Origin: Betaproteobacteria bacterium UBA5582
Lineage (GTDB): Bacteria > Pseudomonadota > Gammaproteobacteria > Burkholderiales > Rhodocyclaceae
DNA: 43,082 nt
NCBI GenBank assembly: GCA_002425245.1
Contig: DILW01000076.1
Location: forward strand, 366 to 43,447
Direction of reading: 5' to 3'
Shown: positions 17,378-25,419 of the stretch, in pieces
How the letters are laid out: every line of letters starts with the position of its first letter
How positions within the stretch are numbered: position 1 is the stretch's first letter
Position numbers and translations under genes: made by a program
Notes under the pieces: model-generated
Database searches by the model: none
What the model saw: the letters and a program-made list of their open reading frames with translations, nothing else
Told to the model about the DNA's origin: nothing

Positions 17378-18426
17378 TGCAGCAGGCCGCTCAAGGCATT
17401 TCCTATACGCTTGCCGAAATCGCCGCCCAGTTGGGCGGCGATGTGCTTGGGGATAGCGATATTCGCATTTCCCGGGTGTCGACGCTGGCTGCGGCCGGCG
17501 AGGGCGAAATCGCCTTCCTCGCCAACCGCAAGTACCGTAGCCAATTGCAGACCACCCGGGCATCGGCCGTGCTGCTCACGCCGGCCGACGCGGCGGGCTT
17601 CTCCGGTGCCTGCATCGTCACCGCCAACCCTTATGCCTACTACGCTCGCGTGGCCAGCCTGCTCAATCCGCCCCCGGGTGGGGAGGTCGGCGTGCATCCC
17701 AGCGCGCTGGTGAGCTCGCCGCTGCCTGACGATGTATCGGTCGGGCCGCTGGTCTGCATCGGTCGTCAGGTCGAGATCGGGGCCGGAGTCGTTATCCACG
17801 CCGGCTGCGTGATTGGCGACGGCGCCCGGATCGGTGCTGGCTCGCTCCTCTATCCGAACGTCACCGTGTATCACGGCTGCGTCCTCGGCGAGCGCGTGAT
17901 TGTCCATGCCGGGGCAGTGATCGGCGCCGATGGCTTCGGCTTTGCGCCGGAGGGCAAGTCCTGGGTCAAGATTCCGCAGATCGGCGTGGTTCGCATCGGC
18001 AACGACGTCGAAATCGGTGCCAACACCACCATCGACCGCGGCGCGCTGGAAGACACGGTGATCGGCGACGGCTGCAAGATCGACAATCAGGTCCAGGTCG
18101 CGCACAACTGCCGGATCGGACCGAACAGTGTCCTTGCCGGTTGCGTCGGTGTTGCCGGTAGCGTGACCATGGGCGAGCATTGCGTGGTCGGCGGTGCCGG
18201 CATGGTCACCGGGCATATCTCGCTGGCCGCGGGTACCACCATTTCTGCGGGTTCTCTGGTGATGAAGAACATCAATGAACCAGGGGCGCGCTATACCGGG
18301 GTTTTTCCGCTCGATACCCACGATGACTGGGTGCACAACGCAGCCCATATCCGGCGTCTGGGGAAGTTGGCGGATCGTGTTGCAGAACTTGAGAAAAAAC
18401 TTAAAGACATACAAATAAAGGATTGA
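17377..18426 (+). CDS. lpxD: UDP-3-O-(3-hydroxyacyl)glucosamine N-acyltransferase
   Basis: Third step of lipid A synthesis, adding the N-linked hydroxyacyl chain from acyl-ACP. It has an N-terminal uridine-binding domain (about residues 1-100), a left-handed beta helix of hexapeptide repeats (many [IV]G..[AV] steps between residues 105 and 300) and a C-terminal helix. The catalytic His is in QVAHNCRIG. ATG at 17377 is preferred because it forms a TGATG junction with skp; a GTG at 17374 would add one residue. Length, 349 aa, is typical. Confidence 0.95.
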   Translation: MQQAAQGISYTLAEIAAQLGGDVLGDSDIRISRVSTLAAAGEGEIAFLANRKYRSQLQTTRASAVLLTPADAAGFSGACIVTANPYAYYARVASLLNPPPGGEVGVHPSALVSSPLPDDVSVGPLVCIGRQVEIGAGVVIHAGCVIGDGARIGAGSLLYPNVTVYHGCVLGERVIVHAGAVIGADGFGFAPEGKSWVKIPQIGVVRIGNDVEIGANTTIDRGALEDTVIGDGCKIDNQVQVAHNCRIGPNSVLAGCVGVAGSVTMGEHCVVGGAGMVTGHISLAAGTTISAGSLVMKNINEPGARYTGVFPLDTHDDWVHNAAHIRRLGKLADRVAELEKKLKDIQIKD

Positions 18427-18431
18427 TTAAA

Positions 18432-18866
18432 ATGGATATTCATCAAATTCTTGAGCATCTGCCGCACCGTTATCCCTTCCTGCTGGTCGACCGTGTCGTC
18501 GATCTGGTGCCGGGCAAGACCATTCACGCCTACAAGAACGTCACCATCAACGAACCTTTTTTCATCGGCCATTTTCCCCACCATCCGGTCATGCCTGGGG
18601 TGCTGATCATGGAAGCACTGGCCCAGGCGGCCGGCATCCTGTCGTTCAAGACCATGGAAGAAAAGCCGTCGCCCGACACCGTGTTCTACTTCGCCGGCAT
18701 CGACGAAGCCCGCTTCAAGCGCCCGGTCATGCCCGGCGACCGTCTCGACCTGCACGTCGAGATCGAGCGGCAGATGCGCGGTATCTGGAAGTACAGCGCC
18801 GAAGCCAAGGTCGATGGTCAGCTCGCCGCTTCGGCCAAGCTGATGTGCGCCAAGCGGGATCTGTGA
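18432..18866 (+). CDS. fabZ: 3-hydroxyacyl-[acyl-carrier-protein] dehydratase FabZ
   Basis: Dehydrates 3-hydroxyacyl-ACP in fatty acid elongation and competes with LpxA/LpxD for hydroxymyristoyl-ACP. It is a hotdog-fold protein of 144 aa. The catalytic pair is His47 in IGHFPHHPVMPG and Glu61 in LIMEALAQA. The start is ATG at 18432 (MDIHQILEHLPHRYPFL); an in-frame TTG at 18423 overlaps lpxD and is less likely. Its position inside the lpx cluster is conserved. Confidence 0.96.
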   Translation: MDIHQILEHLPHRYPFLLVDRVVDLVPGKTIHAYKNVTINEPFFIGHFPHHPVMPGVLIMEALAQAAGILSFKTMEEKPSPDTVFYFAGIDEARFKRPVMPGDRLDLHVEIERQMRGIWKYSAEAKVDGQLAASAKLMCAKRDL

Positions 18867-18867
18867 A

Positions 18868-19638
18868 ATGATCCATCCGACTGCCATCGTCGACCCGGCA
18901 GCGCGCCTGGGCGCCAACGTCGAAATCGGTGCTTATTCGATCATCGGACCGCATGTCGAAATAGGCGACAACACCGTTGTCGGGCCGCATGTGGTGATTA
19001 CCGGGCACACACGCATCGGTCGCGACAACCGCATTTTCCAGTTCTGTTCGCTGGGCGAGGTGCCGCAGGACAAGAAATACGCCGGCGAACCGACCCGCCT
19101 GGAGATCGGCGACCGCAACACGATCCGCGAGTTCTGCACCTTCAATCTGGGCACGGTCCAGGATGCGGGCGTGACGCGCATCGGCGACGACAACTGGATC
19201 ATGGCCTATGTGCACATCGCGCACGACTGCCAGGTCGGCAACAAATGCACCTTCGCCAATAATGCCTCGCTCGCCGGCCACGTGGTGGTGGACGACTGGG
19301 CCATCCTCGGCGGTTTCACCGGGGTGCACCAGTTCTGCCGCATCGGCGCGCACGTCATGACTGCGGTCAGCACCGTGATCCTGCAGGATGTTCCGCCTTA
19401 CCTGATGGCTGCCGGCAATACCGCCCAGCCTTACGGCATCAACGTCGAGGGCCTGAAACGCCGCGGTTTCACGGCCGACGGCATCACCGCGCTCAAGCGG
19501 GCTTACCGGACCATCTACAAATCCGGCCTGCTGCTCGAAGAGGCGCGCGCCAAACTGGTCGAGGAAGCCCGCACGCAACCGGACATCCAGCGTTTCGTCG
19601 ATTTCCTGGCGGTTTCCAAACGGGGCATCATCCGCTGA
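18868..19638 (+). CDS. lpxA: UDP-N-acetylglucosamine acyltransferase
   Basis: First step of lipid A synthesis, O-acylating UDP-GlcNAc from hydroxyacyl-ACP. The 256-aa protein starts MIHPTAIVDPAARLG, runs through about ten hexapeptide-repeat coils and has the catalytic His in YVHIAHDCQVGN (about residue 119) and the GGFTGVHQFCRIG block. The C-terminal helical domain contains GLKRRGF. It begins one base after fabZ and is one base from lpxB. The acyl-chain ruler residue cannot be judged confidently by eye. Confidence 0.97.
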   Translation: MIHPTAIVDPAARLGANVEIGAYSIIGPHVEIGDNTVVGPHVVITGHTRIGRDNRIFQFCSLGEVPQDKKYAGEPTRLEIGDRNTIREFCTFNLGTVQDAGVTRIGDDNWIMAYVHIAHDCQVGNKCTFANNASLAGHVVVDDWAILGGFTGVHQFCRIGAHVMTAVSTVILQDVPPYLMAAGNTAQPYGINVEGLKRRGFTADGITALKRAYRTIYKSGLLLEEARAKLVEEARTQPDIQRFVDFLAVSKRGIIR

Positions 19639-19639
19639 C

Positions 19640-20788
19640 ATGAGCAGACCCGTGCGAATTGCCCTGGTGGCGGGAGAGGCCTCCGGTGACCTGCTGGGCG
19701 GACACCTGATTGCCGCCATCAAGCAGCAGCTTCCCGATGCCGTGTTCTACGGTATCGGCGGTCCGCGCATGCAGTCCGAAGGCATGGAGTGCTGGTGGCC
19801 GATGGGCAAGTTGTCGGTGATGGGCTACTGGGATGCGCTCAAGCATTACCGCGAGATTTCCGGTATCCGCCGGCAACTGCGCAAACGCCTGCTCGACCAG
19901 CGGCCGGATATCTTCATCGGCATCGATGCGCCGGATTTCAATCTGGGCCTGGAAGCGGCGCTCAAGGCTGCCGGTGTGCCGACCGTGCACTACGTCAGCC
20001 CCTCGATCTGGGCGTGGCGTGGTGGCCGGATCAAGAAAATCGGTGCTGCCGTCAAGCGCGTGCTGGCGCTGTTCCCGATGGAGCCGCCGATCTACGAAAA
20101 AGCCGGCATCCCGGTCAGCTACGTCGGTCACCCGCTGGCCGACAGCATTCCGCTGCAGACCAGCCGCCAGGAAATCCGCGAAAAGCTCGCCCTGCCCAGG
20201 GATTACCCCATTTTCGCCCTGTTGCCTGGCAGCCGGCGCGGCGAGCTGGAAGCCATGGCCGATCTGTTCATCCAGACCGCCCGGCTAATCCGCGAGAACT
20301 TCCTGCCCGACGCGGTCTTTGTCGTGCCGCTCGCCACCCGCGAAACACGGCTGCAGTTCGAATCGGCGATTTATCGCCAGAAGGCAGCCGACGTACCGTT
20401 CCGCCTGCTCTTCGGCCATGCCCAGGATGCGGTCGGTGCAGCCGACGTCGCCCTGATCGCCAGCGGCACGGCGACCCTCGAAGCGGCGCTGATCAAGCGT
20501 CCGATGGTCATCACCTACCGGATTGCCCGTTTCTCCTACTGGCTGATGAAGCGGATGGCTTATCTGCCCTATGTCGGTTTGCCCAACGTCCTCTGCGGCC
20601 GTTTCGTCGTCCCGGAAATCCTCCAGGACGAAGCCACGCCCGAGAATCTCGCGCAGGCGCTGGTCAAGCTCTACGAGGACAAGGAAAACGCCCGGGCGAT
20701 CGAGGAAACGTTCACCGACCTGCACCTGCAACTGCGTCAGAACACCGCCGAAAAGGCCGCGCGGGCGGTCATCGAATGCCTGAACTGA
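19640..20788 (+). CDS. lpxB: lipid-A-disaccharide synthase
   Basis: Glycosyltransferase (GT19) that joins UDP-diacylglucosamine and lipid X into the lipid A disaccharide at the inner membrane face. The 382-aa protein shows VAGEASGDLLGGHLI near the N-terminus, the DAPDFNLGLE block, HYVSPSIWAWRGGRI, VGHPLAD, LLPGSRRGEL and the GTATLEAALIKRPMV donor site. The 3' end overlaps rnhB by 13 bases. Confidence 0.97.
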   Translation: MSRPVRIALVAGEASGDLLGGHLIAAIKQQLPDAVFYGIGGPRMQSEGMECWWPMGKLSVMGYWDALKHYREISGIRRQLRKRLLDQRPDIFIGIDAPDFNLGLEAALKAAGVPTVHYVSPSIWAWRGGRIKKIGAAVKRVLALFPMEPPIYEKAGIPVSYVGHPLADSIPLQTSRQEIREKLALPRDYPIFALLPGSRRGELEAMADLFIQTARLIRENFLPDAVFVVPLATRETRLQFESAIYRQKAADVPFRLLFGHAQDAVGAADVALIASGTATLEAALIKRPMVITYRIARFSYWLMKRMAYLPYVGLPNVLCGRFVVPEILQDEATPENLAQALVKLYEDKENARAIEETFTDLHLQLRQNTAEKAARAVIECLN

Positions 20789-21366
20789 TCGTCCCCGAGG
20801 GCTGCGTCTGCGGCATCGACGAAGCCGGACGCGGGCCGCTCGCCGGCCCGGTCGTCGCGGCGGCGGTGATCCTCGATCCGGCCCGGCCGATTGCCGGCCT
20901 CAACGACTCGAAAAAACTGTCGGAGAAGAAACGCGAGGCGCTGGCCGGCGAAATCCGGGAGAAGGCCCTGGCCTGGGCGGTGGCCGAGGCCAGCGTGGAG
21001 GAAATCGACCGCCTCAACATCCTGCACGCCAGCCTGCTCGCCATGCAGCGTGCGGTCGCCGGGTTGAGCGTTCGTCCCGAGCGGGCGCTGGTCGATGGCA
21101 ACCGCTGCCCGGCCTTGCCGATGCCCGCCGAAGCCGTGGTCAAGGGCGATGGCAAGATCGCCTCGATTGCCGCCGCCTCGATCCTGGCCAAGACGGTACG
21201 CGACCACGGCATGCTGATCCTGCACCAGCGCTACCCGCAGTACGGTTTCGACCGGCACATGGGCTATCCGACGCCGGCTCATTTCGCCGCCCTCGAAGCG
21301 CATGGCGCTTCGCCCGTCCACCGCCAGAGTTTTGCGCCGGTCGCCCGGCAGTTGTCGCTGCTGTGA
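20776..21366 (+). CDS. rnhB: ribonuclease HII
   Basis: Cleaves RNA in RNA-DNA hybrids, including single ribonucleotides in DNA. The 196-aa protein starts MPELIVPEGCVCGIDEAGRGPLAG, with catalytic Asp15 and Glu16, then NDSKKLSEKKRE, an Asp in ALVDGNRC and a further acidic residue in the KTVRDHGM region. The much longer open frame upstream is a shadow over lpxB. lpxB-rnhB linkage is standard; a downstream dnaE, as in E. coli, is not present here. Confidence 0.96.
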   Translation: MPELIVPEGCVCGIDEAGRGPLAGPVVAAAVILDPARPIAGLNDSKKLSEKKREALAGEIREKALAWAVAEASVEEIDRLNILHASLLAMQRAVAGLSVRPERALVDGNRCPALPMPAEAVVKGDGKIASIAAASILAKTVRDHGMLILHQRYPQYGFDRHMGYPTPAHFAALEAHGASPVHRQSFAPVARQLSLL

Positions 21367-22139
21367 AACTGATCCAGTCGCGCGACAACGCTTTTTTCAA
21401 GCAGCTCAAGCGGCTCGCCGAATCCGGCCGCGAGCGGCGCAAGACCGGCCAGACCCTGCTCGACGGACTGCACCTGGTGCACGCCTGGGAGGCCAGCCGG
21501 GGGCCGGTCGAGCAGCTGCTGGTCAGCGAATCGGCGCTGGCTGGCGGCGAGATCGCGGCCTATGTCGATGGGCGCGACGGCATCATTCTCGCCGACTCGC
21601 TGATGCGCGAATTGGGCTTGGTCGATACCCCCAGCGGTCTGCTCGCCGTGGTCTCCGTGCCGCAGGCCAAGGCTGCGCCCGACCTCGACTGCGACGCCGT
21701 CTTGCTCGATGGCGTGCAGGACCCGGGCAATGTCGGCACCCTGTTGCGCACCGCCGCCGCCGCCGGAGTGCGTCAGGTCTTGCTGGGCCCGGGCTGCGCC
21801 GCGGCGTGGGCGCCGAAGGTCCTGCGCGCCGGGCAGGGCGCGCATTTTGTCGTCGATGTTTTCGAAGACGTCGATCTCGCCGCCTACCTGGCCGACTACC
21901 GCGGCACCAGCGCGGTCACCTGCCTCGACGGCGCCAGTTCGCTCTATTCAAGCCACTGGCAGGGGCCGCTGGCCTGGGTTTTCGGCGCCGAAGGGCAGGG
22001 TGTCAGCCCGGCCCTGATCGACGCGGCCCGGCTGCGCCTTTGCATTCCCATGCCGGGCGCGGTTGAGTCGCTCAACGTCGCTGCTGCCGCCGCCGTCTGC
22101 CTGTTCGAGATGGTCCGCCGCCGGTCGGAAAATCGCTAA
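21363..22139 (+). CDS. TrmH/SpoU-family RNA 2'-O-methyltransferase
   Basis: A 258-aa SPOUT methyltransferase, probably acting on 23S rRNA or tRNA ribose. The N-terminal substrate-binding domain (residues 1-95; QSRDNAFFKQLKRLAES..GQTLLDGLHLV) precedes the trefoil-knot domain with all three SpoU motifs: VLLDGVQDPGNVGTLLRTA (motif 1), VFGAEGQGVS (motif 2) and IPMPGAVESLNVAAAAAV (motif 3). The start is GTG at 21363, overlapping the rnhB stop (GTGA). It resembles RlmB/TsnR types, but the exact target nucleotide cannot be assigned. Confidence 0.88.
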   Translation: MKLIQSRDNAFFKQLKRLAESGRERRKTGQTLLDGLHLVHAWEASRGPVEQLLVSESALAGGEIAAYVDGRDGIILADSLMRELGLVDTPSGLLAVVSVPQAKAAPDLDCDAVLLDGVQDPGNVGTLLRTAAAAGVRQVLLGPGCAAAWAPKVLRAGQGAHFVVDVFEDVDLAAYLADYRGTSAVTCLDGASSLYSSHWQGPLAWVFGAEGQGVSPALIDAARLRLCIPMPGAVESLNVAAAAAVCLFEMVRRRSENR

Positions 22140-22220
22140 GACCCCGGGCCGGCGAAAAATCAGGGGAACGGATCATCCATTCCGCACTCCAAGCAGCGCC
22201 CTGCAACCATGGAGAAGACA

Positions 22221-22769
22221 ATGAACGACAGCCTTTACGATATTCCCCTGCAGACGCTGGACGGCCGTCCAGCCAGCCTGCGCGATTACGCCGGTGAGGT
22301 GCTGCTGGTGGTCAACGTCGCCTCGCGCTGCGGCCTGACGCCGCAATACGAAGGTCTGGAAAAGCTGCATCAGGCGCTGGCGCCGCGCGGTCTGCAAGTG
22401 CTCGGTTTCCCCTGCAACGATTTTGCCGCCCAGGAGCCCGGCACCGCCGACGATATCCGCGAATTCTGCAGCACCAGCTACGGCGTCAGCTTCCCGCTGT
22501 TCGCCAAGGTGCAGATCAACAGCGAGCCGCGGCATCCGCTTTACGCCGCGCTGATTGCCGCGATCCCGAACGCAGTCTATCCGGCAGACAGCGATTTCCG
22601 CGACAAGCTGGCCGGCTACAAGCTGCTGCCGGCGCACGATACCGACGTGCTGTGGAACTTCGAGAAGTTCCTGATCGATCGCCATGGCAAGGTCATCGGC
22701 CGTTTTTCGCCGGATACCGCGCCCGACGACGCCGGGCTGCGCGCCGCCATCGAGGCCGCGCTCGGATGA
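22221..22769 (+). CDS. glutathione peroxidase (Cys type)
   Basis: Reduces hydroperoxides with glutathione or thioredoxin. The 182-aa protein has the peroxidatic Cys37 in NVASRCGLTPQY, the second signature as FPCNDF (FPCNQF in most homologues) and WNFEKFLID carrying the catalytic Trp/Asn. It uses cysteine, not selenocysteine. ATG at 22221 is chosen over ATG at 22209 because GGAG at 22211-22214 is six bases before it. The upstream 69-base gap shows no clear promoter. It overlaps the next gene by four bases. Confidence 0.93.
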   Translation: MNDSLYDIPLQTLDGRPASLRDYAGEVLLVVNVASRCGLTPQYEGLEKLHQALAPRGLQVLGFPCNDFAAQEPGTADDIREFCSTSYGVSFPLFAKVQINSEPRHPLYAALIAAIPNAVYPADSDFRDKLAGYKLLPAHDTDVLWNFEKFLIDRHGKVIGRFSPDTAPDDAGLRAAIEAALG

Positions 22770-23764
22770 GTTTGCCGGCTGCCGGCGACAGCCTGCCGAT
22801 GATCGATGTCTACCTGCCGATGATGAAATCGGCAGCGATCATCTCGGCCGGCAAGCTCGGTCTGTTCGAAGCACTGGCCGACGGCCCGCTGAACGCCGAG
22901 CAACTGGCCGGGCGCTTGTCCTCTTCGGTGCGCGGTGTCGCCACGCTGGCCGATTTCCTGGTCAGCATCGCCTATCTCGAACGCGATGGCGCTGCCTACG
23001 CCAACAGTGCCTCGACCCAGCGCTGGTTCACCTCGCGCGGCAGCGTCGATTACACGCCGGGCCTGTTGTGGACCGCCGAGGCCTGGCCGATGATGGGCGA
23101 TCTCGCCGGCGCGCTGCGCCGCGGCGGCCCGCAGACCACCTTGTGGGAAGAAATGCTGTCGCGGCCCCAGCTTGGCCAGCGCTTCGCCGCCTACATGGCA
23201 GCCTTCGCCCGCGACCTCGGGCCGGACCTGCTACGGTTGGTTCCCGTGCGTTCCGAGCAGCAGCGCCTGCTCGACCTTGGCGGTTCGCACGGCCTGCACA
23301 GCATCCGCTTCTGCGAACACTATCCCCAATTGAGCGCCCAGATCGTCGATTTTCCCAGCGCCCTGGCCGACACCCCGGCGCGGCTGGCCGCGCACGGCCT
23401 GAGCGAGCGCATCGCGCTGACCCCGGCCAGCGTGCTCGACCATCAATGGGCGCCTGGGCAGGATGTGGTCTTTTACCTGTCGGTCGCGCACAACCAGACG
23501 GCCGATGACAACCGCCGGGTCATCCGGCGCATCCGCGACAGCCTCAACCCGGGCGGCCTGCTGGTCATCCACGAATACCTCGACGACCAGCCGCCGTCGC
23601 CCTATCTGGCGGCGTTCAAGCTGACCCTCTTGTACGAGACCGGAACCGGTATCCATCGCGAAGCGGATTACCGTAGCTGGCTGGCCGAAGCCGGTTTCGG
23701 CGTGGTCAGGCGGATCGACCTCGATCCGCTGGAGAAGGGCTCGCTGCTGCTCGCCAGCGCCTAG
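22766..23764 (+). CDS. O-methyltransferase-like SAM-dependent methyltransferase
   Basis: A 332-aa protein built like small-molecule O-methyltransferases (hydroxyindole/acetylserotonin type): an N-terminal winged-helix dimerisation domain (residues about 15-95, AGKLGLFEALADGPLNAEQL) and a Rossmann domain with LLDLGGSHGLHSIRF near residue 170, followed by DFPSALA and the C-terminal NPGGLLVIHEYL. No biosynthetic partner gene is nearby, so the substrate is unknown; its only operon partner is the glutathione peroxidase (ATGA overlap). Its TAG stop lies inside a CTAG palindrome shared with the opposing cydC stop. Confidence 0.78.
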   Translation: MSLPAAGDSLPMIDVYLPMMKSAAIISAGKLGLFEALADGPLNAEQLAGRLSSSVRGVATLADFLVSIAYLERDGAAYANSASTQRWFTSRGSVDYTPGLLWTAEAWPMMGDLAGALRRGGPQTTLWEEMLSRPQLGQRFAAYMAAFARDLGPDLLRLVPVRSEQQRLLDLGGSHGLHSIRFCEHYPQLSAQIVDFPSALADTPARLAAHGLSERIALTPASVLDHQWAPGQDVVFYLSVAHNQTADDNRRVIRRIRDSLNPGGLLVIHEYLDDQPPSPYLAAFKLTLLYETGTGIHREADYRSWLAEAGFGVVRRIDLDPLEKGSLLLASA

Positions 23765-25419
23765 ATCGCGTCGAGTCGGACCACCCGGTCGAAGGCTGTT
23801 TCGATGCCGTCGCGGTGACTGATCCAGAGCACTGTCCGTCCCTGCAGGTGCTGGCGCAGGCGCCGGATCAGTCCGGCCTCGGACTGCGGATCGAGGCCTT
23901 CGCCCGGTTCGTCGAACAGCAGGATGGGCGCCTCGCGCAGCAGCATCCGGGCAATTGCCAGGCGGCGGCGCTGGCCACCGGACAGGCTGGTCCCGCCTTC
24001 CTCGATCCAGGTCGCCAGACCGTCCTGCCAGCCGAGCTGCTCAGGGTCGAGATCGACCAGTTCGAGTACTTCGCGCATGCGTTCGACCGAGGCTGCCGGA
24101 TCGGCCAGGCGCAGGTTGTCGGCCAGCGTGCCGGTCTTGGCCCAGGCGTGCTGGCCGGCACAGGCAATCTGCCGGCGCAGCGTCGATTCGTCCAGATTCT
24201 CGATGTCAATGCCACCGATGCGTATGCTGCCAGCCGCCGGTGTTTCGAAACGGGTCAGCAGATGGATCAAGGTGCTTTTGCCACAGCCGCTGCTGCCCTG
24301 CAGGCAGAGGTGCTGGCCGGCGGGGATGGACAGATTCAGGTCGGCGAACACCGGCGTATGTTCGTCCCAGGCAAAGCCCAGTCCGCGAATCTCGATTCCG
24401 GCATCGAGCGGCTGCGGACCCTGGGCGACGAAATTCTGCGCCGGCGCCTGGCTGGCGAGGGCGTCGATCCTTTGCGCCGCCGCCGCGGTTCCCGGCAGGT
24501 CGAGCGCAGCGCCGGCCAGCGGCAGCAGCGCCTCGTTGCAGCCGAGCAATAGCAGCACCAGGGCAGCGATCCACGGCCCGGGCAGATTCTGGTCGGGCAG
24601 CAAGGCCAGCGCGGTCCACGCCAGCAGACCGACCAGGATGCTCACCAGTGCCCGCAGCGCGGCAGCGCGGCGAGCGCTGGCGGCCTGGAGGTTCAGCCAT
24701 TGCGCCGCAGCGTGATCCACGCGCTGGCGCTGGGCAGCCCAGGCCGGGGCGTGCAGCGACAGGTCTTCGAGCCCCTCGCTGCAATCGAGCAGATGGGTGC
24801 GCAGCGTCGCCCGCCCGCGGATCAGGCGGGGTTGCAGCACACCGCCCAGACGCCAGCCGAGCAGCGGCAGGGCGAGCAGGGTGGCGAGCAGGAGCAGGGG
24901 CAGCCAGAGCAGGGCCGGCGCGGCCCAGGCGAACAATGCAGCGACCACCAGGAAAACCACCGCCGCGGCAGCGGTTGGCATGATCAGGCGCGGGTAGAGA
25001 TTGTCCAGGGCGTCGATGTCGCGGAGCAGGCGGTTCAGGGTTTCGGCGGCGTGGAAACGGCTGATCTGGCGCGGCGACAGCGCCGCCAGCCGGCGATAGA
25101 GCCAGACCCGCAGCGCTGCCAGCAGGCGGAAGGTGCCTTCGTGCGAGACCACCCGTTCGCCCCAGCGGCTGGCCGTGCGCACGATGGCGAAAGCGCGCAC
25201 GCCAGCGCCGGGCGTGAAGAAATTGAAAGCCAGCGCGGTCGCCGGAGTCAGCCCGGCCAGCGCGGCGGCGGAGAGAAAACCGCCGGACAGGCTGAGCAGG
25301 CCGAGACTGCCGATCAGGGTCAGGACCCCGAGCAGCAAGCCGACCGCCAGCCAGCCGCCGGCACCGGACAGGCGAGCGAGAAAGGGGCGCAGCGCCGACA
25401 GACCTTCGCCGAGCCTCAT
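23761..25419 (-). CDS. cydC: cysteine/glutathione ABC exporter, subunit CydC
   Basis: One half of the heterodimeric CydDC transporter, which moves thiols (cysteine, glutathione) to the periplasm and is needed to assemble cytochrome bd. The 552-aa protein has six membrane segments in residues 1-310 and an ATPase domain with LQGSSGCGKST (Walker A), LSGGQRRRLAIARMLL (signature) and ILLFDEPGEGLD (Walker B). Start MRLGEGLSALRPF at 25419 overlaps the cydD stop by four bases; the longer upstream frame lies over cydD. It is the last gene of the cyd operon and converges tail to tail with the methyltransferase. Confidence 0.93.
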   Translation of the reverse strand: MRLGEGLSALRPFLARLSGAGGWLAVGLLLGVLTLIGSLGLLSLSGGFLSAAALAGLTPATALAFNFFTPGAGVRAFAIVRTASRWGERVVSHEGTFRLLAALRVWLYRRLAALSPRQISRFHAAETLNRLLRDIDALDNLYPRLIMPTAAAAVVFLVVAALFAWAAPALLWLPLLLLATLLALPLLGWRLGGVLQPRLIRGRATLRTHLLDCSEGLEDLSLHAPAWAAQRQRVDHAAAQWLNLQAASARRAAALRALVSILVGLLAWTALALLPDQNLPGPWIAALVLLLLGCNEALLPLAGAALDLPGTAAAAQRIDALASQAPAQNFVAQGPQPLDAGIEIRGLGFAWDEHTPVFADLNLSIPAGQHLCLQGSSGCGKSTLIHLLTRFETPAAGSIRIGGIDIENLDESTLRRQIACAGQHAWAKTGTLADNLRLADPAASVERMREVLELVDLDPEQLGWQDGLATWIEEGGTSLSGGQRRRLAIARMLLREAPILLFDEPGEGLDPQSEAGLIRRLRQHLQGRTVLWISHRDGIETAFDRVVRLDAI

